Shown: positions 10,840-22,762, counted from the first letter of the stretch. The stretch is DNA of 64,000 nucleotides from Portulaca oleracea (GCA_029582165.1 CM055881.1:16449094-16513093); one strand, 5' to 3'. The notes: generated from the sequence alone by a model not told the origin. Program-made: numbers and translations.

Positions 10840-11193
10840 GGATCTCGGCAAAGGAGAATGGAAAAGCCCCGGGAGGACGAAATCCTAGAGCACCTTAAGG
10901 AATTTGAAGGTGGTTAGAGGCTCTCCATGAAGGATTTAAAAGAAATTGTGATTTAATGGCTTGTATAGTTTCTTTTGGGCTGTTTTATGTTGTTTTGAGG
11001 TGGTTTAACTTAAGTTATGCTGATGATGCATGTTTGAAGTTGGTTTATGGTTGATTGCTGTTGTTGGGTTTAGTCTTAGCCTTGTCCATCTCCGTGGACG
11101 GCGGTAATTCTCTCAGGTGTTTATCCGCTGCTAATTATTGGGTTAAGTGAATTATTAGCTTAATCTATTGGTTAGTAACCTGGGGGTGTTACA

Positions 11194-11531
11194 TAGTCAA
11201 ACATAAATATATACAAAGTTGGCTAACATTTAACTATCATTTACGTGAATTTATACAAAGTTGGACTAGGATGAATATATGTCACAATATTTTCATTGAC
11301 ATCCATAATATCAAGAATATCTTTTTAAATTAAAATTAAAATTTTATAGTAATTGGGTTTCCAGTCCGGGTTTGGGTTTTTTCCGGGTTTAGGCCAACCC
11401 GGACTGGAACCCGAAAACATAAAAAACTTGGACCGAAGACCGGACCGGTTACCATTCGGTCTGGGTTTGGTTCGGGTTATTGGTCAGGTTTTTTTGGTCA
11501 ACCGGTCCGGACCGAAATATGAACAGCCCTA
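11194..11531. other. Right part of the hAT element
   Basis: Sequence resumes after the TAGTC duplication and runs through CCGG-rich subterminal words to the right end ATGAACAGCCCTA. No gene. Confidence 0.8.
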
Positions 11532-12325
<794 letters not shown>

Positions 12326-12608
12326 TGTAACGCCCCGGAAATTCAATAATGAAAAACGTCAAAGTCAACTAAAGTTAACAGCGGAAGACTCGTTTTTTTT
12401 TCTTTTTATTTGGGTGTTAGTGCCGTATCCCCGAAGGAATACAAGGCAAGAAAGATGAACTAACAACTACTCATTATTTACTTCAATTTACAAACGGAAG
12501 AGTCCTTGAATCATTCAAGATGCAATTCTTGAACTTTAAAGAAAGAGTTCTTGAAGACTTAAAAACTAGCTTATCTTAATTAAATTAAGTCTAGGAGGCA
12601 TTACCAGG
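12326..12608 (-). mobile_element. Fragment of a giant-LTR family end
   Basis: It begins TGTAACGCCCCGG, the reverse-orientation end of the giant LTRs (compare TGTAACACCC at 46611 and 23879). It continues with AGCGGAAGAC and a degenerate TATCCCCGAAGGAATACAAGG block that corresponds to the conserved AGACAAGGC block of those copies. It is truncated after about 280 bp. Confidence 0.5.
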
Positions 12609-13122
12609 GATTTAATTTTATCCTTCGAATAGTTCCTAGTATGTATTATTGTTTGTTTATGGCTTTTACGCTTGATTCACTAGTTTCTCCTAGAATCGCA
12701 TGCTTAGGATAATAAATCTATACTCCCGAAAGTGGGACATATGATTACACATCCTAATTACCACCACTTGATTACTCATCCATGGATTAGTAACAAGTTG
12801 GGTGCGAGTCATGTCTGTTCATCATGGCAAGCTGGAGGGTCTAGAGTCATGAGCAACAGAGAGAAATGTTGTATGAGATACACACACTCTTGCCAAGAAT
12901 CGTTTAGAACGATTCATTATGACTTGATCCACATTAGACAATCGAACAAGAGTTTTGTTTGGGCCAAAGCCCACTCGATGTCACTTTGTGCCTGTCGAGT
13001 CTTGGTTACGTTGAACACTAATGAGAGTTAAGTGTGTTTTAATGTTGAAATTAAAATTTGTTTAATTTGAAGTTTGTTGATGTTTAAATCCTAATTGTAT
13101 CATTTAAGCTTGTAGATTCATA
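12609..13122 (+). mobile_element. Ty1/copia LTR or leader remnant
   Basis: Noncoding sequence directly upstream of a recognisable copia gag start and in the same orientation, so probably the 5' LTR/leader of that element. The open frame at 12732-13031 has no protein-like features. The boundaries are uncertain. Confidence 0.4.
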
Positions 13123-13276
13123 ATGTCTATTGTTGATCACCGATACCATGGTTACCTCCTACAGAAGGAGAAGCTCACTGGATCAGATTACCTGAATTGG
13201 GTCAAGTATCTGCGAAATGTTCTCAAGGCAGAGCAGAAAGAGTATATTCTTGACATAGTAAGGGCAATTCCCCTGT
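13123..13276 (+). pseudogene. Ty1/copia gag N-terminal fragment
   Basis: ATG at 13123 opens 51 codons with the copia gag signature LTGSDYLNWVKYLRNVL, matching the usual L-G-x-N/D-Y-x-x-W start of UBN2/DUF4219-type gag. The frame is cut at 13276 by the Athila-type element. Beyond its far end (23020) I do not find the continuation of gag. Confidence 0.65.
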
Positions 13277-14447
13277 TGATCGAGCTATAGTATAGCCGGG
13301 GTGTGTTATCGTATCCTCAGGGAGCTAGGGTCAAATTCAATCCATTTTATGCAAAAGAGTTCGGAATAAACAAGATTTTCACCGAGATAAGATTTAGATT
13401 AACTAAGCAAAATTAAACTAAACAAGGACTAAAACCAACAAAGATACTAACACTCAAGAGGAAATCATGAGAGAGAAGGACTCGGGGGTTTTTCTAGCCA
13501 CCTAACTTAACCTAACCCGAGAAGATAAAAGAATGAAGAGTGATCAAACAAGGTTAGGAATGGGTTGTTGATGAATTTAAGCCATTCTAAGCTCCCTCTT
13601 CCAAAGGAGACATTAGATTGAAACTTAATTACTTCCCCTCATTTCCATGAAGGAAAGCAATTTAGAGTAATTAATACAACACCCCTAATCAACCCAACTA
13701 TCATTCTCATGAGAGTTGGGCTAATCACTCCACCAAGAACCCAAATCATTGTGTTAGAGGAGTTTTGGCAACTTCCCAGCCAACCAAACCTCCCACAATA
13801 ATAGGGTAAAAAGTGAGAGAATCCTTAAACCTAAAATAACCACCCCTCTTCACTATACCTCCAAGGTTAGACTTCATTAGGGGCCATTAAACCCCCAAGC
13901 CCAGAAAAACTTAGTCACTAATCATATTAACAAGCACTAAACTAACAACATTCAAACCAAAACTAGCAAAACAACTCATATTCAGCAAACAAAACACTAA
14001 ACCTAACATATGACACTTAAATAAGCAATAAAACAGTAACAAAGAGATTAAGTATACCTTAAGATGACTTTCCTTCAATAAATGCTTCCAAAATAACTTA
14101 GATAATCCTCCAAAGTCTACCAATGTCGAAAATAAACCAAAACAATGCAATAAATGTAGAGAAAAAGAGATTTTTGTAGAGAGAGATTAACAACTAATTA
14201 AGCTAAAAAATGCTCAAAGCAAAGGGTTTTTACGGCCAAACTAGAGAGAATACAAATAAAAGTGACTAAGGAACCTAGGGAAATACTAAAGCTGCTGATT
14301 TCCAACCGTAAAAATCTAATATTAGTACCCTAAAAACATCCCAAAGTGCGTCGTTTTGAATCCGGAAACAGAGCTGAAATACGAGATCGACACAATCCTG
14401 TGGAAAATTGGCATGATCGTGCCGATTGAATATTCTGGGCAACGGCT
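13277..14447 (-). repeat. 3' LTR of the Athila-type element (partial)
   Basis: Collinear with 21427-22590 of the 5' LTR, from TGATCGAGCTATAGTAT to TTCTGGGCAACGG; beyond that the two differ completely. One palindrome pair remains (centres 14395.5 and 14416.5). The TATA box of the 5' LTR (CTATAAATAG) reads CTAATATTAG here, so the promoter is lost. Confidence 0.85.
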
Positions 14448-15255
14448 AGCACTCCTTTTTGGCGCCATTGACTCGACTTGTACACTTGCCTTGAGAAGAA
14501 GGTTTGCAAGAATTTCTTTCTCTAATGCCCTAACTCACCAGAATGTGGGAGTTAGTGATGCTAGAGAGGGAAATTAGGGCTTTTTGTGGGAGAAAAAGGG
14601 TATAGGGGTTTGAATTTGTGGAGGAAGTGGGAGGATTTGTGAGAAGTGGAGGATTAGCACAATAGGGAGGGTTAGGGTTTGAAAAGTGAATGAGTGAGGA
14701 TGGTAGAGATGGAGAAGTGAAGAGTGGAGATGGAGAAGTGAGGTTAGGGTTTGAGAAAGTGGAGGAATGGAGGAGAAATTAGGGTTTAGGGAGGATGAGA
14801 ATGGTGGAATTGAAGGATGGAGGGTGATTTTTGAGGAGTTTGGGGCTAGGGTTCGAGAGGAGAGTGAGAGTGAGAGAGAATGGAGGCTCGAGTAGGTGAG
14901 AATAATGAGAGTTTGTGGGAGAAATTGGGGCTTTTAAGGCCGAACATTTGCTGGAAATTGCGGTCGGCACGATCGTGCGGAATATCGGCACGATCGTGAC
15001 CTAGGTTCTGCCAAATCTGCACGATCGTACTGATTCTCTGCACGATCGTGCACTTCTCTTTTCAACGCCTGGCATTTTGCACTTCGAACGTCACGGTCGT
15101 GCAGAGGTACGACACGAGCGTGCCCTGCCTCCTGGAGAAACTGCACGATCGTGCTGAGATGTTGCACGATCGTGCACTTCCTTGCTTTTTTCTAGGCTTC
15201 TGCATATTCTCCGGGGGCACGATCGCGCCACTGAACGGCATGAACGTGCTCTTCT
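14448..15255 (-). promoter_or_regulatory. Second U3-like promoter module with palindrome array A2
   Basis: Ten copies of a CACGATCGTG-type dyad have centres at 14972.5, 14993.5, 15024.5, 15045.5, 15096.5, 15117.5, 15148.5, 15169.5, 15222.5 and 15243.5. All five pairs are spaced 21 bp; the gaps between pairs are 31, 51, 31 and 53 bp. Downstream on the minus strand lie a TATA-like CTTAAAAG (14931-14938) and a pyrimidine-rich leader (14560-14920). This module replaces the U3 of the left LTR and is not alignable to the right LTR outside the dyads. Confidence 0.75.
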
Positions 15256-15682
15256 GACTTGAATTTCCCTCACACTCCCTCCAAACTTCACCCTTCTCAA
15301 TTTTTTTCTTCAAACTCCCTCACAAGAATTGATAAAAACACTCCAATAACTCAACTCAAACCTCTTATTCTAACCAAAAATCAATCCACTTCTACTTTTT
15401 CACAAAAATTTCTTTAATACTAACCCCCCAACTTTTCAACTCTCTTCTTTTTCACTCACACCTTTTCACTCCTAACTCTCCACTCTCTCTCTCTCTTTTT
15501 TTACAAAGTATTGTTCACCTCTTTTTTTTTTCTTCTTCTCTTTTTTTCATCTTTTCTTCTTTTCTCTTCTTTTCTTTTTTTTTTTCTTTTCTTCTTTTCT
15601 CTAGAACTAATACCTCAGTTACAAACATGGGTTGCCTCCCATGAAGTGCTCTTTTAAGGTCTTGAGCTCGACCTCAATCCCC
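15256..15682 (-). other. Noncoding region between pol and the 3' LTR
   Basis: Low-complexity C/T-rich stretches (15480-15600) and no open frame. The block ACATGGGTTGCCTCCCATGA at 15627-15646 contains an inverted repeat (ATGGG/CCCAT) and precedes the 3' end of integrase. Confidence 0.6.
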
Positions 15683-16900
15683 TCAATTCTCCTTGATGTC
15701 CTGTAGGGTGCGACCGTATCCCTCCGGGCGCTTTGTTCCCTCTATGTACGGCTTGAGGCGCGATCCGTTGACTTTGAATGTCTCACAAATTTTCCCTTGA
15801 AGTTTAAATACCCCAAATGGATGCACTTTGAATATCCGGAATGGTCCCGACCATCTTGATCGGAGATTTCTAGAGAATAGCCGCATCCTCGAGTTGAACA
15901 AAAGCACGAGCTCTCCTTCACGAAGTTCTTTCTTGGCTATGCTTTTATCATGCCACCTCTTTGTTCGATCCTTGAAGATCTTAGAGTTGTTGTAAGCATC
16001 AAGCCGTATCTCCTCAAGTTCATTCAATTGGAGGAGTCTTTTCTCCCTGAAGGCTTTGATGTCGAAATTCAAAGCTTTCATAGCCCACCAAGCCTTGTGC
16101 TCGAGCTCCATCAAAAGGTGACAAGGCTTCCCGTACACCAACTTGAAGGGAGTGGTCCCAATTGGTGTTTTAAACGCCGTCCGGTAGGCCCATAAGGCGT
16201 CATCTAGCTTATCACTCCAATCTTTTCTCGGCTTTGCAACGGTCTTCTCCAAGATGAACTTGATTTCCTGGTTTGAAATTTCGGCTTGCCCGCTTGTTTG
16301 TGGGTGGTAGGCAAGACCTCTTTTGTGCTTCACCCCATACTTTGCTAAAAGTACACCAAGCTTCTTTTCCACGAAGTGAGAACCATTATCGGTGATGATC
16401 ACTCTTGGCACCCCAAATCTTGGAAAGATGATCTTATTGAACATCCTTATCACCACCCTCGAGTCGCTCGTGGGGCTAGCAATTGCCTTAACCCATTTCG
16501 ATACATAATCCACAACGACAAGAATGTACAAGTTACCCTTGGAGGATGGGAAGGGGCCCATGAAGTCGAGGCCTCAAACATCAAACACCTCGATTTCCAA
16601 GATATAGTTGAGAGGCATCTCTTGACTTCGTGTGAGGTTGCCGGTTCTTTGGCATCGATCAAATGCCTGAACGTGTCTATCCGCGTCGCGAAAAAGAGTA
16701 GGCCAAAAGAAGCCCGCTTGTAAGACCTTCACGGCGGTTTTTGAAGCACCGGCGTGGCCTCCGCATGGAAGCTCATGGCAATGGGCTAGGACACGTTCTA
16801 CTTCATCTTCCGAGATGCACCTCCTAAAGATGTCGTCCTTGCAAGACTTGAATAAGAGCGAATCATCCCAATGGTAAAACTTTGCATCGTGAATTAGCTT
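15683..16900 (-). pseudogene. Athila integrase
   Basis: The open part 15683-16561 keeps the catalytic triad context: VVVDYVSKW, then ITDNGSHF, then [11 protein letters not shown]. It also has the C-terminal part with WSGPFRI and VNGSRLKPY. Integrase inserts the element's DNA into chromosomes. Upstream, a TGG-type codon has become TGA at 16574-16576. The N-terminal HHCC zinc domain is readable to about 16790, but its first Cys is Phe (AFDRCQRTG). The frame is therefore not continuous with RT. Confidence 0.85.
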
Positions 16901-18709
16901 CTTCCTCTCATGCTAGCTAAGTTCCGGGGGCAACAAGCCGGCGACCAAGTAGTTTACTATATCAGCATACCAAGGAAGGTTGATGGCGCTTGTAGCATAA
17001 AGATGCTCATCGGGGAAAGTGTCGTCAATGTGTGGATCATCACGCCCTACCACGATCCGAGAAAGGTGGTCGGCGACGATGTTTTGCACCCCGGCCTGGT
17101 CTTTGATCATAATGTCAAACTCCTGGAGGAGGAGTATCCACCTTATAAGCCGGGGTTTCGCATCTTTCTTCGTAAGGAGATATTAAAGAGCCGCATGGTC
17201 CATGAAAATAATCACCTTCGAACACAACAAGTAGGGCCGAAACTTCTCGATGGCGAAAGCATCGGCGAGCAACTCCTTTTCGGTAGTCGTGTAGTTTCTT
17301 TGGGCGTCGTCGAGGGTGCGACTTGCATAATGTATCACATAAGGTTTGTTGTCTTTCCACTGCCCCAAGACGGCCCCAATGGCGAGATTGCTCGCATCGC
17401 ACATCACCTCGAAGGGTAAAAACCAATCCAAAGGTTGTAGAATCGGTGCACTAATCAAGGTGTGCTTCAATCTAGCAAAAGCTTCAACACACTCATTAGA
17501 AAATATGAAAGGGGCATCGTTGGCCAAGAATTGAGTGAGGGGTCTTGCTACTTTGGAGAAATCCTTGATAAACTGGCGGTAAATACCGGCGTGACAAGGA
17601 AACTCCTCACCCCCTTGACGGTGGTCGGGGGTGGTAGCTTCTCAATGACCTCCACTTTTGCCCGGTCAACCTCAATACCCTGTTGTGACACGACATGGCC
17701 CAGAACCACCCCTTCCGGGACCATGAAGTGACACTTCTCCCAATTAAGAACAAGATTGACTTCAAGGCATCTCGATAACTTTGTTTCAAGGTTTTGCAAA
17801 CAAGTTTCAAAGGTGTTACCGTATACCGAGAAGTCATCCATGAAAACTTCCATAACTTTCACAATCAAATCAGAAAAAATAGCCATCATGCAACACTGGA
17901 ACGTACCGGGGGCATTACACAACCCAAACGGCATCTTTCGATAGGCGAAGGTACCGTAAGGGCATGTGAATGTGGTTTTGTCGTGGTCATTAGGGTGGAC
18001 CATCTAAGTAACAATAAAAGGGATGACCGACTAATCTTTCTAACATTTGGTCCATAAAGGGCAACGGAAAGTTATATTTCAGGGTGGCTTTGTTAAGGTT
18101 TCTATTGTCGATGCACATTCTCCAGCCGGTCACAATTCTTGTCGACACTAACTCGTTCTTTTCGTTCACCACTACCGTCATTCCCCCCTTCTTTGGAACT
18201 ACTTGGACAAGACTAACCCACTCACTATTGGCTATAGGATAGATTATACCCGCCTAAAGAAGCTTAAGAACCTCCATTTTTACGACCTCTTGCATATTTG
18301 GGTTAAGTCTCCTTTGGGGTTGCCTAGAGGGCTTTGCATCTAGGTCGAGGTTGATTTCATGCATACAAATGGAGGGACTTAATCCGGTCAAATCGTCAAT
18401 TGTATACCCGATGACCCCTTTGTATATTCGAAGAACGGTCAACAACTTTTCAAGAAGAGTGCCATCGAGATTTGCATTGACTATGACTGGATAAGTTTCA
18501 TTAGGGCCTAAGAAAGCGTACCTTAGACTTGGGGGAAGAGGTTTTGGCTCCAGGGTCGGCAATTGTTTTTCCTTTGACGGCCGTGTTTCCACACTTGAGG
18601 CCTCCTCCCACTCAACGAAAGGGTCATTGCTCGTCGGTGCATTGTTGAGGGGAGTAGTATACCACGCCGCTTCCCGTTCAAAGATCCCGGAGGTGAAAGC
18701 TTCCATCAT
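16901..18709 (-). pseudogene. Athila reverse transcriptase and RNase H
   Basis: Fragments in several frames. 18254-18709 is the N-terminal linker; 17990-18181 has WRMCIDNRNLNKAT and FPLPFMDQMLERL; 17548-18003 has PFGLCNAPGTFQ and the active-site box FMDDFSVYG (the YMDD equivalent); 17183-17527 is RNase H-like (VMCDASNLAIGAVLGQ, TTTEKELLA). Near 18000 the conserved LDGYSG-type motif is interrupted: LDG is followed by PP and a stop. RT copies element RNA into DNA and RNase H removes the RNA strand; neither can be made intact here. Confidence 0.85.
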
Positions 18710-18730
18710 GTAAGGTTCTTCAAAGTTCGA

Positions 18731-19489
18731 TTACCCATTGAAGATAGCCACATAATATGCCACATCCCCTTCCATCGCTTCCGGCTCAAACGACTCTAAC
18801 AAGGCTTCTTCCAATGGGTCCTCAAAAGCCCAATGAGGGTCGAGGATTTCCTCAACGACTTCATCGATGATATCGACTTGGTAGCATGATTCATTGGTTG
18901 ATGGAGTAGCGACAGAGCTTTGTAATTTGAACTCGATCTTCTCGTCGCCGATGTGAAGAGATAATTTCTCATTCTTCACATCGATCATAGCTCCCGCTGT
19001 TGCGAGGAAGGGACGACCCAAAATGATTGGGATTTGGGCGTCCTCGGCCATCTCCAACACCACAAAGTCGCATGGTATGTAGAACTTGCCGACTTGAAGC
19101 GGCACGTCCTCAAGGATTCCCAAGGGCCGGCGGATGGATCGATCGGCCATTTGCAAAGATATTGTTGTGGGCTTCAACTCCCCCATGTGTAGCTTCTTGC
19201 AGATCGAATAGGGCATAACGCTAACGCTCGCCCCCAAAACACAAAGGGCCTTGCTAATGGCCATATCTCCAACTGAGCATGGGATTGAGAAGCTTCCGGG
19301 GTCGGAAAGCTTGGGAGGTAGCTTGTTTTCGATCACCGCGCTGCACTCCTCGGTCAATGAGACCGTCGCCTGCTCCATCACCTTCCTTTTGTTCGATAGA
19401 AGATCCTTCAAGAACTTAGTGTAGGAAGGCATGTCGTAGATAGCCTCTAGAAAGGGAATGGTGACATGGAGTTTCTTGAGGATTTCCAA
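18731..19489 (-). pseudogene. Athila aspartic protease region, catalytic Asp lost
   Basis: 252 codons with the Athila protease context: LPPKLSDPGSFSIPC, then LGASVSVMPYS, then IILGRPFLATAGAMIDV. The usual D in D-L-G-A-S is Val here (CVLGAS, codon GTT near 19229-19231), so the aspartyl active site is gone even though the frame is open. It is separated by frame changes from gag upstream and from RT downstream. The N-terminal part resembles the gag-protease linker (LPSYTKFLKDLL-like). Confidence 0.85.
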
Positions 19490-19974
19490 AAATTTGGAGA
19501 ACTTGGCATCCTCTTTGGCAAACCGTTAGTGAAACAGTATAGGCGGTTGGAAGGGCCTCTTATGTTGAAGAGTTGACTCTTGAACATCCTCGGCCACCGC
19601 CTCTTTCCTTTTTGTTCCTCTTGCCTCACTTGGCTCCTCAACTCCTTCATCACGAACCTCTTGACCCTGCACTCCAACTCCCTCTTCTTCATGAGTGATA
19701 TCCTCAACTTCCACTTCATCCCTTATCTCTTCTTACGACACACCACCTTTGGGGCCCTCCAACTCCTTCCCGCTTCTCAAAGTTATGGCATTGAGGTGTC
19801 CCTTGGGGTTTTGTTGAGGTTGACTCGGGAGACGCTCTGAGGCACAACTTTGGAGGTTGAGTTGTTGAGCTAACTGAGCCAATTAAGTCTCATAAGCCTT
19901 GAAGTGTGTTTCGTTGTGTGCTCTATTGGCTTGTTCTTGGATCTTGTCGGCTTGTTGGCCTTGCACTAGGGTTT

Positions 19975-21290
19975 TTAACAACTCAAGGGTTTGGTCTTGG
20001 GTGGAAGGTTGAGATGATTGGGGGTATGATCAGATGGGTTGTTGGGGATATTGGAAAGGTTGTTGGTAGTTTTGAGGAGCTTGGTGGACGGTTTGTGGAG
20101 CGGGTTGTTGGTAGGAGGGGCGGGCTTGGTTGGGACGACCTTGGCCTTGGGGAGCGAAACCTCTAGGACTATGCATGCGGGATTTCCTTGAGGACGGATG
20201 GGGTTCTCAGTTCGCCAGGACAAAATTTGTTGGTATAAGGCATTGGCTTGCTCATTCGTTATAAACTCCGGAGAACACTCGAAGGTGGCATGTGGCCCAT
20301 AACAAACCTCACATTGAGTAGCGGGCACCGAGGATGAGGATGCGGAAGGCACTTGAACTTCATTTAGCGCTTTGATTTGTTGAGTCGTTTTAATCTTGGC
20401 CACATCTTGTGCCAATTGTTGGACGGTCTTGATGAGGAAGCTTATATTGCCGTCTTCACCAGAAGTCAATCGGTCTCCTGGGTCACTCCCACCTCCCCAA
20501 TGACATGAAGTTTGCGCCATTTGCTGAAGAAATGTGTCAGCTTGATCCGGAGTTTTGCCCAAAAAATGGCCACCCGAGGCACTATCTATTGCTTGCTTGA
20601 CCGAACCGTTGAGGCCTTGGTAGAAAGTATTCAGGATTAGCGATGGATTGAAGTTATGATGTATGCATTCCCTTTGCAAACCCTTGTACCTTTCCCATGC
20701 CTCAAATAATGACTCTCCCGAACATTACTTGAACCCAATAATCTCCGATCGAATCCTTTGTGCCTCCGTTTGGGGGTAGAACTAATTGAGGAAATCACTA
20801 CACAAGGCATCCCATGTGTTATATGTGTTTGGAGCACAATTATCCAACCAACTCTTGGCTCGTTCCGCAAGGGAGAATGGGAAGTACTTGAGCCTCAGAT
20901 ACTCATCATTAACACCGAGCATACGTACCATACCGACCCTTTGGAGAAATTGGTTCACATGCTTGATGGGGTTTTCCATGTCTGAGCCTCGGTATTGGTT
21001 TTGCTCAATGAGGTGTAAGAAACCGGGCTTGAAGTCGAAAACAACCCCATCGTCGAGGTCGGGAAGAACAATAGCGGACCTTCCCGTACCCGGTATAGGA
21101 GTTGTGTAGGAGAAGAGGGTACAGGGTGGTGGTGGTGGTTCTGCCATTTGTCGAGGTTGGGTTGTTGCGGTTGGCGACGACGCCTTCGAGTAGCCGCGTT
21201 TGCGTGAAGTGCAACCGCTTCAATCTCCGGATTTATCGGAATGGGAGGAGGTTGATTTTGGACTCGTCGGGATCTCCTAGACAAACACAA
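19975..21290 (-). pseudogene. Athila gag
   Basis: Recognisable blocks are in different frames. The N-terminus (21160-21290) has the Athila-like RRSRRVQNQPP and PINPEIEAV; the middle (20782-21147) has FSLAERAKSWLDN and the conserved NTWDALCSDFLN; the C-terminal part (19975-20679) has the FYQGLNGSVKQAIDSASGG block and a Cys/His knuckle CEVCYGPHATFEC. Gag forms the particle that packages element RNA. At least two frameshifts (near 21130 and 20700-20780) break it. Sequence 19490-19974 is the degenerate gag-protease linker. Confidence 0.85.
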
Positions 21291-21403
21291 AACTTAAGCA
21301 AATATCATAAGTTCGCCCTACGACTCTACGACGCGCAACAACACAACACGCAAGGTGGTTTAAACTAAACTCTTAGACTAAACGTCAGAAACTTGAAGCG
21401 TTA

Positions 21404-21423
21404 GCTCCCTGGCAACGGCGCCA
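21404..21423 (-). promoter_or_regulatory. Primer-binding site, tRNA-Asp type
   Basis: The minus strand reads TGGCGCCGTTGCCAGGGAGC, three bases inside the LTR edge. This is the primer site known for Athila elements (canonical form with GGGGA), with one or two substitutions. It fixes the orientation and the LTR boundary. Confidence 0.88.
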
Positions 21424-22461
21424 TTTTGATCGAGCTATAGTATAAATAGGGTGTGTTATCATACCCTCAGGGAGCTAGGGTCAAATTCAATCCGTTTTAT
21501 GCAAAAGAGTTTGGAATAAAAAAGATTTTCACCGAAATAAGATTTAGATTAACTAAGCATAATTAAACTAAACAAGGACTAAAACCAATGAGATACTAAC
21601 ACTCAAGAGGAAATCACGAGAGAGACAGACTCGGGGGTTGTTCTAGCCACCTAACTTAGCCTAACCCGAGAAGATAAAAGAATGAAGAGTGATCAAACAA
21701 GGTTAGGAATGGGTTGTTGATGAATTTAAGTCATTCTAAGCTCCCTCTTCCAAAGGAGACATTAGATTGAAACTTAATACTTCCTCTCATTTCCATGAAG
21801 GAAAGAAATTAAGAGTAATTAATACACCCCTAATCAACCCAACTCTCATTCTTATGAGAATTGGGCTAATCACTCCACCAAGAACCCAAATCATTGTGTT
21901 AGAGGAGTTTTGACAACTTCCCAGCCAACCAAACCTCCTACAATAATAGGGTAAAAAGTGAGAGAATCCTTAAACCTAAAATAACCACCCCTCTTCACTA
22001 TACCTCCAAGGTTAGACTTCATTAGGGGTCGTTAAACCCCCAAGCCCAGAAAAACATAGCCTCTAATCATATTAACAAGCACTAAACTAACAACATTCAA
22101 ACCAAAACTAGCAAAACAACTCATATTCAGCAAACAAAACACTAAACCTAACATATAACACTTAAATAAGCAATAACACAGTAACAAAGAGATTAAGTAT
22201 ACCTTAAGATGATTTTCCTTCAATAAATGCTTCCAAAATAACTTAGATAATCCTCCAAAGTCTTTCAATGTCGAAAATAAACCAGAACAAGGAAATAAAT
22301 GAAGAGAAAGAGAGATTTTTGTAGAGAGAGATTAACAACTAATTAAGCTAAAAAATGCTCAAAACGAAGGATTTTTTTGGCTAAACTAGAGAGAATACAA
22401 ATAAAAGTGACTAAGGAACCTAGGGAAATGCCAAAGCTGCTGATTTCCAACCCTAAAAATC

Positions 22462-22469
22462 TATAAATA
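22462..22469 (-). promoter_or_regulatory. TATA box of the Athila 5' LTR
   Basis: The minus strand reads TATTTATA, about 71 bp downstream of the nearest palindrome centre (22540.5). Confidence 0.6.
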
Positions 22470-22534
22470 GTACCTTAAAAACATCCCAAAGTGCGTCGTT
22501 TTGAATCCGGAAACAGGGCTGAAATCCGAGATCG

Positions 22535-22762
22535 GCACGATCGTGTGGAAATCGGCATGATCGTGCGTATTGAAAATTCTGGGCAACGGTTGTGTAAAAG
22601 AGCATGGCACGATCGTGCGTAGCTTTGGCATGATCGTGCGGATCTTCCAGAGGGCGATGCACGATCGTGTTGAAATGTTGCACGATCGTGCCCCTTTCTG
22701 GGCAGTGCCTCTTCCGCACAAAGGGGACTGCACGATCGTGCTGTTATGCTGCACGATCGTGC
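22535..22762 (-). promoter_or_regulatory. Paired-palindrome array A1
   Basis: Eight copies of the self-complementary core CACGATCGTG, often extended to GCACGATCGTGC, are centred at 22540.5, 22560.5, 22612.5, 22633.5, 22664.5, 22685.5, 22735.5 and 22756.5. Pair spacing is 20, 21, 21 and 21 bp; gaps between pairs are 52, 31 and 50 bp. The bases between dyads are not conserved. Confidence 0.88.

Larger units (their letters stand above)
5758..11193 (+). mobile_element. Giant LTR (solo or LARD-like), forward copy
   Basis: It starts TGTAATGACCCG and ends GGGTGTTACA, with a perfect 5-bp target duplication TAGTC at 5753-5757 and 11194-11198. That is the signature of LTR retrotransposon integration. 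I find no second LTR, gag or pol inside, so it is a solo LTR or a terminal-repeat-only derivative. Removing the nested LTR at 7685-9347 leaves about 3.8 kb, within the range known for Tat/Ogre-type giant LTRs. A TATA-like GATATATATAGG lies near 6259-6270, followed by a GCCGCCGCCGG-rich leader. The same structure recurs in reverse at 46611-55716 and 23879-26740. Confidence 0.75.
5382..11531. mobile_element. Non-autonomous hAT element carrying nested insertions
   Basis: The left end is TAGCGGTGTTCAT and the reverse complement of the right end is TAGGGCTGTTCAT. A perfect 8-bp target duplication CTATTGGG flanks it (5374-5381 and 11532-11539), diagnostic of the hAT superfamily. Without the nested LTR the element is only about 714 bp (5382-5757 plus 11194-11531). 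It has no transposase and is rich in GGACCGG/CCGGTCC and AACCCGGACC words in both subterminal regions, as is usual for plant hAT MITEs. Confidence 0.88.

Noticed and set aside
5758..11193. Considered as a complete retrotransposon
   Set aside because: No internal LTR pair, primer site, gag or pol could be found; better described as a solo or terminal-repeat-only unit.
12732..13031. 99-codon frame on the plus strand
   Set aside because: No protein-like features; lies in the noncoding leader of a copia remnant.
14934..15313. Several overlapping frames with repeated HDRA and ARSC peptide words
   Set aside because: They are translations of the CACGATCGTG palindrome array and occur in several frames and on both strands; not a protein. 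The same applies to 22453-22942.
16376..17419. Long plus-strand frames (16376-16723, 16910-17419)
   Set aside because: They are antisense shadows of the Athila integrase and RT genes.
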